A stretch of 16,546 bases of DNA from Ophiosphaerella korrae (Eukaryota; Ascomycota; Dothideomycetes; Pleosporales; Phaeosphaeriaceae), in NCBI GenBank assembly GCA_028456385.1, contig JALNQF010000694.1, positions 1-16,546 of the forward strand, written 5' to 3'. This document shows, piece by piece, positions 1-6,248 of the stretch (position 1 is its first letter; every line of letters starts with the position of its first letter). A model generated the notes under the pieces. That model was given only the letters and a program-made list of their open reading frames with translations, did not search any database and was not told where the DNA came from. The position numbers and the translations under genes were made by a program.

Positions 1-155
1 TAGCCTCATGTTTGGTTGCTACTTTGGCGTTCGGAGCGGGCGTTGCGCCGTCCCGGGCGTTGCGCCGTCCACCTCGGGTAACGTGTCTGTGCGCGGTATG
101 CACGTGTTCACGCAATGCACGCTGAACACCAAAGTTGCAAACAACCAAAGTCACC
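1..155. repeat. Imperfect inverted repeat, possible small MITE-like remnant
   Basis: Positions 10-31 and 124-147 are imperfect inverted copies: the word ACTTTGGCGTTC on the left answers GAACACCAAAGT on the right, each flanked by a TTGGTTG / CAACCAA word. The interior is GC-rich and contains a 17-bp direct repeat at 38-70 (unit begins GGGCGTTGCGCCGTCC). No coding potential is visible. The left end may be cut by the window edge, and no target-site duplication could be defined, so the transposon reading is only a suggestion. Confidence 0.4.
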
Positions 156-181
156 TTAGATAGCCTCGTGTGGCTATCTAA
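156..181. repeat. 26-bp perfect hairpin sequence
   Basis: TTAGATAGCC at 156-165 and GGCTATCTAA at 172-181 are perfect 10-bp inverted repeats around a 6-bp loop. It sits exactly between the inverted-repeat remnant and the first recognisable helicase codons at 184. It may be an element end or a fold-back footprint. Confidence 0.6.
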
Positions 182-183
182 TT

Positions 184-1372
184 TGCCAATATCCTTGTCA
201 AGAAGAGGCGCATTTAGAAGCAGCTAGAAAGGGGCTTAGTTATTTTCCTTGCAAAACATGTGGTCGTATACCTACAACTAGTATGCCTGTAGAAGTAGAC
301 GAGTGAGATTTTTACGACCCTGTTGCAGCCAGTACCAGTTGAAGAAAGGCTAGCAGGAGCGTCGGCGCAAACGCCGCGATCACGAGGATTTACCAAAGAA
401 CTAGCTATGTAGTCGTATACCCACAACTAGATACCTGTAGAAGTAGACGAGAGAGATTTTCACGACCCTGTTGCAGCCAGTACGCGGTCGAAGAAAGGCT
501 AGCAGGAACGTCGACGCAAACGCCGCGATCGCGAGGATTTACTAAAGAACTAGCCATGTAGTTGTAAACCCACAACTAGTATGCCTGTAGAAGTAGACGA
601 GGGAGATTCTCACGACCCTGTTGCAGCTAGTACGCGGTCGAAGAAAGGCTAGCAGGAACGTCGACGCAAGCGCCGCAATCACGAGGATTTACCAAAGAAC
701 TAGCTAGATACGATTAGTAATAAAGTGCTTCCCTCTGCGAAGACGATTGCAGTAAAGGCTTAGATTATAAACTAGAGTAAGGAGAATCCAAAAGTCAAGA
801 TTATCGTCTATACACAGTTCTTAGCTATGTAGGTATACGCTATAGTTTTTACAGCGACGCAAACTGATTATGCTATAGGATCTGTATCTTAAGCCGCATC
901 TACTAGAATAAGGGTTAGTCGTCCGAGGAGGTAAGTTACTAATTACCCTAATAGTAGCAACACCCGGTTTACGAAAAGCTAAGAGAGCTTACGGCACTTG
1001 CTACTTTAAAGCTCTATTATTAGCACGCCTATAAATAAGGAAACTGCTAATAAAAGCTTAGTACTATAGAAAAATAAGCTTTATTACTTAAGAAAAAGCT
1101 ATCAAAGCCTTTACCAACGATCCTAGGAAGCAAATCTTGATTGCCTCACTATGCTGTAGAGGTTGCAAGTGTTACATTTCCGTCAGGTGTCTGTGACACT
1201 ACAGCTAATGCCTAAGTAGTAGGACTCAATCTAACTATAGCATCGAGAGTGATAATGATCGACCTATGGTGGAACAATGCGTTGGAGCAACAAGTCTTCT
1301 GCCGAGTCTTCCGCACCGGCCAGCTGGAAACGATATCAATGAGCCGGATGTGTGTTAGGAATTGTGAGGCCG
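184..1372 (+). pseudogene. SNF2-family (RING-associated) helicase relic, C-terminal half
   Basis: This is the remains of a SNF2-type ATP-dependent helicase/translocase. Helicase_C motifs are readable across several frames. Around 728-830, in frame 2, are PSAKTIAVKA and KVKIIVYTQF (motif IV area). At 1116-1150, in frame 0, is DPRKQILIASL. At 1220-1362, in frame 1, are GLNLTIASRVIMIDLWWN and EQQVFCRVFRTGQ (motifs V and VI, where RTGQ replaces the usual RIGQ). At 184-275 there is a Cys/His-rich stretch (CQYPC, CKTCGR) that could be the end of a RING finger, though this is less certain. Stop codons fall where Trp or Gln is expected (TGG or CAG to TAG), as RIP would produce, and at least two frameshifts break the frame. 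The ATPase half is absent. The segment encoding MPVEVDE onward occurs three times. Fungal Rad5/RIS1-like proteins have this architecture, but I cannot assign the subfamily. Confidence 0.82.
258..704 (+). repeat. Three tandem copies of a 149-bp segment inside the helicase relic
   Basis: The word ATGTRGTYGTA recurs at 258, 407 and 556, exactly 149 bp apart, followed each time by ACAACTAG, CTGTAGAAGTAGACGAG, ACGACCCTGTTGCAG and GAAGAAAGGCTAGCAGGA. Since 149 is not a multiple of 3, the duplication shifts the frame. Copy 1 continues the upstream Cys-rich segment, and copy 3 is in the frame that runs on into the helicase motifs. The copies differ by scattered substitutions, mostly transitions. Confidence 0.92.
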
Positions 1373-1600
1373 GGCTCTGTGCCACCAGACATTATCTCCC
1401 CCTTCCCTGGACCTCGATCGCGATCGGTCATCAACGTCATGGCTGCCAGCGTCACGGCTAGCAGCGCCACTGCCGGCAGCGCTGCGATTGACGCGCCGCC
1501 TCTAGCGCATGCTATCTCTGACCGGCGCATGCCTCAGTCCTTATAGCTTACTCTTAAAGCTAGAAATTTTGTCAGATTTGAAGAGGGTATGTATCCTTAA
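1353..1600 (+). repeat. Possible LTR-like dispersed repeat fragment
   Basis: A GC-rich, non-coding stretch starts TGTTAGGAATTGTGAGGCCGG right after the helicase relic. Similar openings occur at 4443 (TGTTAGGAACGTAGGTCCGG) and near 5441 (TGTAGGAACCAAGGCCGG). Inside, GCTGCCAGCGTCAC and the later TGTCAGATTTGA have counterparts at 3897-3950. The resemblance is patchy and judged by eye, so a shared origin as an old solo LTR or other dispersed repeat is a guess. No gene is visible. Confidence 0.3.
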
Positions 1601-1632
1601 TGTTAATAAACAAGAATACTTTCTGAAGCCTC

Positions 1633-1931
1633 TGTAGAAGGAGAAACCCTACAACCTTCTAATATCTTTTCTGCAACCACGAAAAATCTGTCTTGGTTTC
1701 TATCGAGAAGTCTGGTGTGCAATCGAAGTCCCAGTAGAAGGAGAAACCCACAACCTTCCAATGTCTTTTCTGCAACCACAAAAAATCCGTCTCGATTTCC
1801 ATCGAGAAGTCTGGTGTGCAATCGAAGCCCCAGTAGAAGGAGAAACCCACAACCTTCCAATATCTTTTCTGCAACCACGAAAAATCCGTCTCGGTTTCCA
1901 TCGAGAAGTCTGGCGTCGGCAATCTACAATG
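1633..1931 (+). repeat. Three tandem 99/100-bp units encoding the N-terminal half of Elf1
   Basis: The word GTAGAAGGAGAAACCC starts at about 1634, 1734 and 1833 (spacing 100 then 99). Each unit contains CTTTTCTGCAACCAC and ATCGAGAAGTCTGG. A 99-bp period is 33 codons, so units 2 and 3 are in frame with each other; the extra base in unit 1 breaks the frame. Units 2 and 3 are nearly identical, which points to a recent duplication. Confidence 0.93.
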
Positions 1932-2178
1932 TAAAGTCTGCGGCCAGACTTTCCAGACGAACATCAACTACTTGTTAGCGCCGGTCGACGTGTACGCTGA
2001 TTGGATCGACGCTTGTGATGCGGTCGCGAAGGAGGCTGCGCAAGGCAGGGCCGCGACAGGGCGGTCATCAAATAGAATGGGAGGAATGCCAAGAGTGCAG
2101 GCCGATGAAGATGATGGGTTCGTTGAGCAGTGCCCATTTGCGTGTTGGCGGGGTTGGGCTGGACTCGAAATCTTCTGA
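1633..2178 (+). pseudogene. ELF1: Transcription elongation factor Elf1 relic, zinc-ribbon half triplicated
   Basis: Elf1 is a small zinc-ribbon protein that travels with RNA polymerase II. The third repeat unit plus downstream sequence reads as an almost complete Elf1: [20 protein letters not shown], then [20 protein letters not shown], then [20 protein letters not shown] and an acidic DEDD tail. The second CxxC pair is intact (codons 1930-1932 and 1939-1941). The first pair is broken in this unit, because the first Cys codon TGT has become TAT at 1861-1863. The middle unit keeps both cysteines (CLFC at 1762-1773) but leads only into the next unit. Each junction carries an in-frame TAG, and unit 1 has a one-base insertion. 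The usual basic N-terminus is missing. The frame ends at 2176-2178 inside a repeat that is not Elf1 sequence. The identification is confident; function is not expected. Confidence 0.87.
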
Positions 2179-2181
2179 GCA
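2124..2181 (-). repeat. Inverted copy of the 52-bp repeat found at 2600-2755
   Basis: Read on the minus strand this stretch gives TGCTCAGAAGATTTCGAG followed by CCAGCCCAACCCCGCC and GGGCACTGCTCA, closely matching the direct array 420 bp to the right. It joins the Elf1 relic to the minus-strand GTPase fragment. Confidence 0.88.
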
Positions 2182-2572
2182 TCGACGGTATCCTTAATCG
2201 ACATGTCTGGCGCGTAGTATGTTAACGTCGCCAGAACCTTTTGAAATGTTACCCTTGATGCAAAAATCACGTTTTGTTGTACGTACCAGGTAAGTCAATA
2301 ATCTCAAGGCCTTCCTTTAGCAAAACAGAGTTCAGCCGGATCGTGACACTGTCTACGATGGCCCAGAGACATACCTTGCCTTCGAAATTCGAGAGGAAAG
2401 GCCGAACCTCTTGCAATAGTTCTGTTGGGGTAGGTTTGTTGAAGTGGGTAACACCTTGTGCAGTGGTATCATACGCTTCCATTGCTTCCTTGCACTTCAT
2501 TTGACACAAGCTCTTGAACTCCTCAGCGTCCACTGGATGTGAACCCCAAAAATTTAGGAACTCGGATCCCAA
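2182..2572 (-). pseudogene. Dynamin-like (SLIP-GC-like) GTPase fragment, G3 region, inverted
   Basis: The minus strand encodes a stretch containing VDSVTIRLNSVLL and GLEIIDLPG. The DLPG (codons 2285-2296) matches the G3 motif (DxxG) of dynamin-superfamily GTPases, which bind the gamma-phosphate and Mg2+. Upstream, EFKSLCQMKCKEAMEAY and TPTELLQEVRPFLSNFEGKV resemble the segment between the G2 and G3 motifs in fungal SLIP-GC-like proteins. The open frame stops at 2267-2269. A second frame continues towards 2182 with TLTYYAPDMSIKDTVD, compatible with the region after G3. There is no ATG start and no G1 or G4 motif here. Its Walker A counterpart lies on the opposite strand at 2811-3010. The family call rests on motif and context recognition. 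Confidence 0.65.
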
Positions 2573-2599
2573 GCCGAAAATGGTGGTGAAAAAGTCCTC

Positions 2600-2755
2600 T
2601 GCTCAGAAGATTCCGAGCCCAGCCCAACCCCGCCGGCACACAAACGGGTACTGCTCAGAAGATTTCGAGCCCAGCCCAACCCCACCAGCACACAAACGGG
2701 TACTGCTCAGGCGGTTACAAGTCCAACACACGAATGGGCACTGCTCATCACTCGC
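2600..2755 (+). repeat. 52-bp GC-rich tandem repeat, three units
   Basis: TGCTCAG recurs at 2600, 2652 and 2703, with a last partial TGCTCAT at 2742. Units 1 and 2 share GCCCAGCCCAACCCC and CACACAAACGGGTAC. Unit 3 is shorter and diverged. It separates the two oppositely oriented pieces of the GTPase relic, and an inverted copy lies at 2124-2181. Confidence 0.92.
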
Positions 2756-2810
2756 TTGAATCACCAGAGTGGCATTTTTGACTCTGCCTAGATTTCTATA
2801 CTACACCACT

Positions 2811-3010
2811 CATCATGGCTTGCAATACCATCCATCCTTCGATGATTTCCAGGAGTATCTGAAGAAAGTCAAGGTTGCCCTGATTGGAGCACAGGGTGCT
2901 AGGAAGAGTTTGCTGATTAATGCTCTTTTCGACTGAAGATTGGCGCAGTTCCTTAATTGGCACTAGTGAGTTGATGCGCAGGAGTTGAGCTACAACAACA
3001 AAAGTTATCT
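2811..3010 (+). pseudogene. Dynamin-like (SLIP-GC-like) GTPase fragment, Walker A region
   Basis: Frame 0 reads YHPSFDDFQEYLKKVKVALI followed by GAQGARKSLLINALFD and a TGA at 2934-2936. This is the G1/P-loop of a GTPase, but the last Gly of GxxxxGKS is Arg (AGG at 2901-2903, one G-to-A change from GGG), which should abolish nucleotide binding. Past the stop, the neighbouring frame gives DWRSSLIGTSE, the right place for the G2/switch I segment. With the minus-strand DLPG piece it appears to derive from one gene type, but order and strand are scrambled. It is a relic: no start codon, a premature stop and a damaged P-loop. Confidence 0.72.
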
Positions 3011-3022
3011 CGGCCAGTGCCA

Positions 3023-3141
3023 GTGCCAGTCTGATAGCACCGCACCCCAACCGCCCGCCCACGCTCATTACCCCTTCAATCGGTGCCAGTCTGATAGCAC
3101 CGCACCCCCAACCCCGCCCACGCTCATTACCCCTTCAATCG
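3023..3141 (+). repeat. 60-bp tandem repeat, two units
   Basis: GTGCCAGTCTGATAGCACCG starts at 3023 and again at 3083, each followed by a C-rich stretch and CACGCTCATTACCCCTTCAA. The two units differ by only a few bases. The repeat lies at the joint between the GTPase and kinase fragments. Confidence 0.92.
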
Positions 3142-3324
3142 CTTGCTCTCCGCAATGCGCCTGCTGTAAGCCAGCCCGGCCAGCCATGGTTATGGGACTT
3201 TTCTGCGCATAGCCCACTATTCACCCGCCCTCAGGGCGCTGTGCTGCCATTGTGCTGCCACTGACCTGCCCCGAATGTACGCCCAGCACCCGACCACCGC
3301 AATGGCCGACGAGAGCAAGCCGGC

Positions 3325-3893
3325 CACCGCCTGGCCATGGAGCGCAAGGACCTCAAGGAGGCTGCCGAGCACAGCATGAACATCATCATGAACATCATCA
3401 TAGACTTCGATCTCAAGGGCAGGATCCGCTATGTCAGCCCCTCGTGGAAGGACGTCATTGGCACCGCGCCGCAGATGGCTTTGCCGACACGATTGAATCC
3501 GTCAAGAAGGACGACTCCCGGAGCCATATCGTCCGCTTCTCCGCCCGCATGAGACGCCACTCCGTCCTGAGGAAGCGGCGCTCTAGGTCTGCAGCAGACG
3601 ACGCTTCCGAGTCGGCACCGCAGTCGCCCACAGACGGAGAGCATGACGAGGAGCAGGTCTTGAACCTCGAGGCACAGGGCGTCATCATCTATGACCGCGC
3701 CACCGGCGCCGATAGCCATGTGGGTTTTTGACTTTAGCCCCCCGTTGATCGCGTATACTGGCTTGCCTAGACCATGTGGATGATCCGGCCGTTGGTCATC
3801 CGCGAGGTCACCATTGATCTGCCAGAGCTGATGCGTCGTCGTGCGTGCCCGATCGATGGCCATCACGATGGCCATCGCCATCTCGCGAGCTAG
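3325..3893 (+). pseudogene. RIM15: Rim15-type protein kinase relic, N-terminal PAS region
   Basis: Rim15 is a large nutrient-responsive Ser/Thr kinase with an N-terminal PAS-like domain. Frame 1 from 3337 reads ERKDLKEAAEHSMNIIMNII and GRIRYVSPSWKDVIGTAP. After a frame change near 3470, frame 0 gives FADTIESVKKDDSRSHIVRF, VLRKRRSRSA and NLEAQGVIIYDRATGADSH. Splicing out 3720-3770 continues with TMWMIRP and REVTIDLPELM, as in fungal Rim15. Beyond ELM the sequence departs from the family and ends at TAG 3891-3893. Defects are the frameshift with apparent loss of PAS residues, a 12-bp internal duplication (ATGAACATCATC twice at 3376-3399), and loss of everything after the PAS region, including the kinase domain. 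Codon quality is good and few RIP-like changes are seen, so it looks younger than the helicase relic. Confidence 0.82.
3720..3770 (+). other. 51-bp intron within the Rim15 relic
   Basis: A GTGGGT donor follows the His codon of DSH, and a CCTAG acceptor precedes ACC ATG TGG. Removing it joins DSH to TMWMIRP in frame, exactly as the kinase family requires. This shows that the fragment was taken as genomic DNA, not as a processed transcript. Confidence 0.85.
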
Positions 3894-4117
3894 CTCAGCT
3901 GGCAGCGTCACCTGAATCGATTCGTGAGCTCGTAGATATCTGTCAGATTTGACGTCACTAAGATGCTCGTGCAGGTAGAAGGAGGAATTAGATTGATTGA
4001 GTGCTCTGTTCTATCTTTTCTAATCTGCTGCACCTAGGTGAAGGTACATGTGACAGCCATGGAGAAACTCAGGGAGAGTCGTGTCGCGGTTTATGCGTTG
4101 CTCTTCAACCTTGACAT

Positions 4118-4385
4118 CTACGGCCTCAGGTCCGCGCCGCTCTCCAACCCCGGGTTCCGCAGCCTCAGGCCCGCGTCGCTCTCCAACCCCGGGTTCCGCA
4201 GCCTCAGGCCCGCGTCGCTCTTCAACCTTGTGTTCCGCAGCCTCAAGTCCGCGCCGCTCTCCAACCCCGGGTTCCGCAGCCTCAGGCCCGCATCGCTCTC
4301 CAACCTTGCGTCCCGCAGCCCCAGGCCCGCGCCGCTCTCCAACCCCAGGTCCCGCAGCCTCGCGTCGGCATCGCTCTCGGCCAAG
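4118..4385 (+). repeat. 39-bp minisatellite, about seven units
   Basis: The word CCGCAGCC recurs at 4157, 4196, 4235, 4274, 4313 and 4352, exactly 39 bp each time, with CCGCGTCGCTCTCCAACC between. The period is 13 codons, so ORFs stay open on both strands: plus-strand unit FRSLRPASLSNPG, minus-strand unit RLRNPGLESDAGL. No stop occurs on the minus strand across 4118-4384. There is no evidence of expression. Confidence 0.95.
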
Positions 4386-4568
4386 CTCGTGCCATGTTAT
4401 CGCGACAGAAGGGTTGTGTCTGCTATAAGTATGAGGGGGTGGTTGTTAGGAACGTAGGTCCGGCTCTAGTTGTCCCGCAGGAACATCAAAACTTGAACTG
4501 GCACGTTACAAGGTGGAATCCTAAGCAGGCCAACAGCGCTGCTGGCCCGCTCAGGATCCCATCTTGTA

Positions 4569-4599
4569 GCATCGCGCACTAGCATCGTGCGCGCGATGC
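4569..4599. repeat. Inverted repeat GCATCGCGC / GCGCGATGC
   Basis: Perfect 9-bp arms at 4569-4577 and 4591-4599 flank a 13-bp loop, close to the end of segmental copy A. It may be a structured element end; no function is assigned. Confidence 0.55.
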
Positions 4600-4640
4600 C
4601 AGATGGATCGCTATCGCCATCTGAATCGATTTGCGAACTG

Positions 4641-4904
4641 GCCCGCACGCCAGCTCGTCGAGCGGTATCTCAAATTGCCAGTATAGCTGTGCTCAATTAC
4701 AACCGAGCCTTTCGCCAGAGTTGAACATCGAATGGCTTGTGCGTTTTGCCTGGGCTCCCTCGCATCTTCAAAGCGGACGCCATCTTTCCCGCTGATCTCC
4801 AATGCCGATGCCCTACCAGCTGTACTCCAGGTGGCTTGGGGAAGAACTTCTCTCAGGACCTTTTCCGTGGAATCGGTACTGTCAAGGGCAAGGATAGGAA
4901 GGGC
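4641..4904. other. No recognisable gene
   Basis: A mixed-composition stretch between the two segmental copies. Short open frames exist on both strands (plus-strand text around DLFRGIGTVKGKDRKGDSID), but none matches a family I know and none has a convincing start or codon bias. It could be another diverged gene fragment. Confidence 0.4.
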
Positions 4905-5620
4905 GATTCAATCGATTTCTTCGCGCGTGGCTCTTTGGGAGAGGTGTCAGATGTGCGCTGTTCTGTCTTTTCCATCTGCTGCTCTGCCTCCAGCCTATAT
5001 GCTTCTCTCTACCCAGTTGTGGTTGAGACGTAGGTGAAGGTTCTGCGGCGTCAGGTCCGCGTCGCCCTTCAACCTTGGGTTCCGCAGCCTCGTGTCCGCG
5101 TCGCCCTTCTTCAGCCTTGTGTTCTGCGGCCCCGGGTTTGCTTTCGAGTCTGGGTTGGTTTTTCTTCAGCCTTGGGTTCCGCAGCCTCAAGTCCGCGTCG
5201 CTCTTCTTCAACCTTGGGTTCCGCAGCCTCAGGTCCGCGTCACTCTTCTTCGACTTTGTGTTCCGCAGCCTCAGGCCCGCATCGCTCTTCAATCCCAGGT
5301 TCTGCAGCTCAGGTCCGCGTCACTCTTCTTCAACCTTGCGTTCTGCCGCCTCGCGTCGGTCAAGCTCGCGCCATGTTGTCGCGACAGGAGGATGGAGGGG
5401 TTTGTTCGTTGTTGCGTTGGGCGTTGACAACAGAATGCTGTAGGAACCAAGGCCGGCTTTTATCCATCGGGTGACGTTTTATGATAGGCTTGCGTTTGTC
5501 TGCTCTAGTTGCCCAGGAACATCAAAACTTAAACTGGCACGTACAAGGTGGCATCGTAAGCGGCGAACAGCGCTGTTGGCCGCTCAGAACGTCATCTCCT
5601 CTAGCAATATCCCTTATCAA
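4905..5620 (+). repeat. Segmental duplication, copy B (contains the 42-bp minisatellite)
   Basis: It shares the landmark order of copy A: GCTGTTCTGTCTTTTCC with ATCTGCTGC, GTAGGTGAAGGTTC, the array, AAGCTCGCGCCATGTTGTCGC, GGAACATCAAAACTTAAACTG with GCACGTACAAGGTGG, and CAGCGCTGTTGGCCGCTCAG. It has an extra ~60 bp (5435-5500) between the array and the GGAACATC word. No coding function is assigned. Confidence 0.8.
5050..5352 (+). repeat. 42-bp minisatellite, about seven units
   Basis: CCGCAGCC-type words occur at 5092, 5134 (CTGCGGCC), 5179, 5221, 5263, 5302 and 5343, mostly 42 bp apart. The unit is that of the 39-bp array plus one extra CTT triplet (CTCTTCTTCAACC against CTCTCCAACC). The minus-strand reading frame is conserved relative to the other array (RLRNPRLKKSDADL against RLRNPGLESDAGL) and stays open from 5292 to 4882. 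Confidence 0.92.
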
Positions 5621-5875
5621 ATTTACTTGGCCTACCTTCTTCCATTTCAACACCTTGGTAAAAGCGAGTAGATTCCTCAAAGGTCTGAATTCAGACAAGT
5701 GTAAACCTAATCCGACTAAACATAGCCTCCCTCACTATACTACCTTCTATGCGCGCAATGCCCAGCACCAGCGAAAAACCAAACCGTCGCTTCTCCCTTG
5801 CATCCACATTCTCTCTCTCAGCGCCTGATTTCGCGCCGGTCGCCATGGGCATATTGCGTGTTTTTGCGGGCGTGC
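5621..5875. other. No recognisable gene
   Basis: Moderately AT-rich sequence with no family match, no clear repeat and only short open frames. Nothing can be assigned. Confidence 0.4.
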
Positions 5876-5988
5876 GTTGTGCGAGATGGTGATGCGGGCT
5901 GCGTCGTGCGAGATGGTGATGCGGGCTGCGTCGTGCGAGATGGTGATGCGGGCTGCGTCGTGCGAGATGGTGATGCGGGCGTGCGTTG
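5876..5988 (+). repeat. 27-bp tandem repeat, four units
   Basis: GCGAGATGGTGATGCGGGCTGC starts at 5881, 5908, 5935 and 5962 (exact 27-bp period), with GTCGT closing the first three units. The units are essentially identical, so this is a young array. The 9-codon period keeps frames open, for example VVRDGDAG repeated. Looser GAGATGCRGGTTTCGCT words continue to about 6065. It lies just past the 3' end of MAT1-1-1. Confidence 0.95.
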
Positions 5989-6248
5989 CGGGTGGGATGC
6001 AAGCCTAGCTCACCGTCGGGATGGCTGAGATGCGGGTTTCGCTGGCGAGATGCAGGTTTCGCTGCTGATGCGGACCTGGCCTGCCTCACTGAGATGCGGT
6101 TTCTCACCATTCCAATCATTCCAATCATTCATTGTTCTACCTACTGATATCCTAAACTCCAACCATTGTGAGAAATCCTCCTTTTCTGACACAACACTCG
6201 TGCCCGTGACCTTGAGTCTTGTCTTCTGCCCACCGCATGCTTGACCAA

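Larger units (their letters stand above)
3912..4640 (+). repeat. Segmental duplication, copy A (contains the 39-bp minisatellite)
   Basis: The order of landmarks matches copy B at 4905-5620: a CGATT/TGTCAGAT block, TGCTCTGTTCTATCTTTTC with ATCTGCTGC, GTAGGTGAAGGT-like words, a minisatellite, AAGCTCGTGCCATGTTATCGC, GGAACATCAAAACTTGAACTG with GCACGT, and CAACAGCGCTGCTGGCC. The copies are clearly diverged and have different internal repeat lengths. No gene is recognised. One ORF (4038-4457) is open only because the repeat unit is a multiple of three. Confidence 0.8.

Noticed and set aside
1353..1600. Firm annotation as a solo LTR
   Set aside because: Similarity to the openings at 4443 and 5441 is limited to about 20 bases and scattered words, with no terminal CA or target duplication. 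Kept only as a low-confidence repeat.
3325..3893. Rim15-like ORF as a functional small PAS protein
   Set aside because: A frameshift interrupts the PAS region, residues are missing around it, and the sequence leaves the family after ELM.
4038..4457. Plus-strand ORF with 13-residue repeats as a real repeat protein
   Set aside because: All frames stay open because the unit is a multiple of three. There is no start context, signal or homologue, and the sister array shifts the plus frames.
5876..5988. 27-bp repeat as a CRISPR array
   Set aside because: The units are contiguous with no unique spacers, and the genome is eukaryotic.
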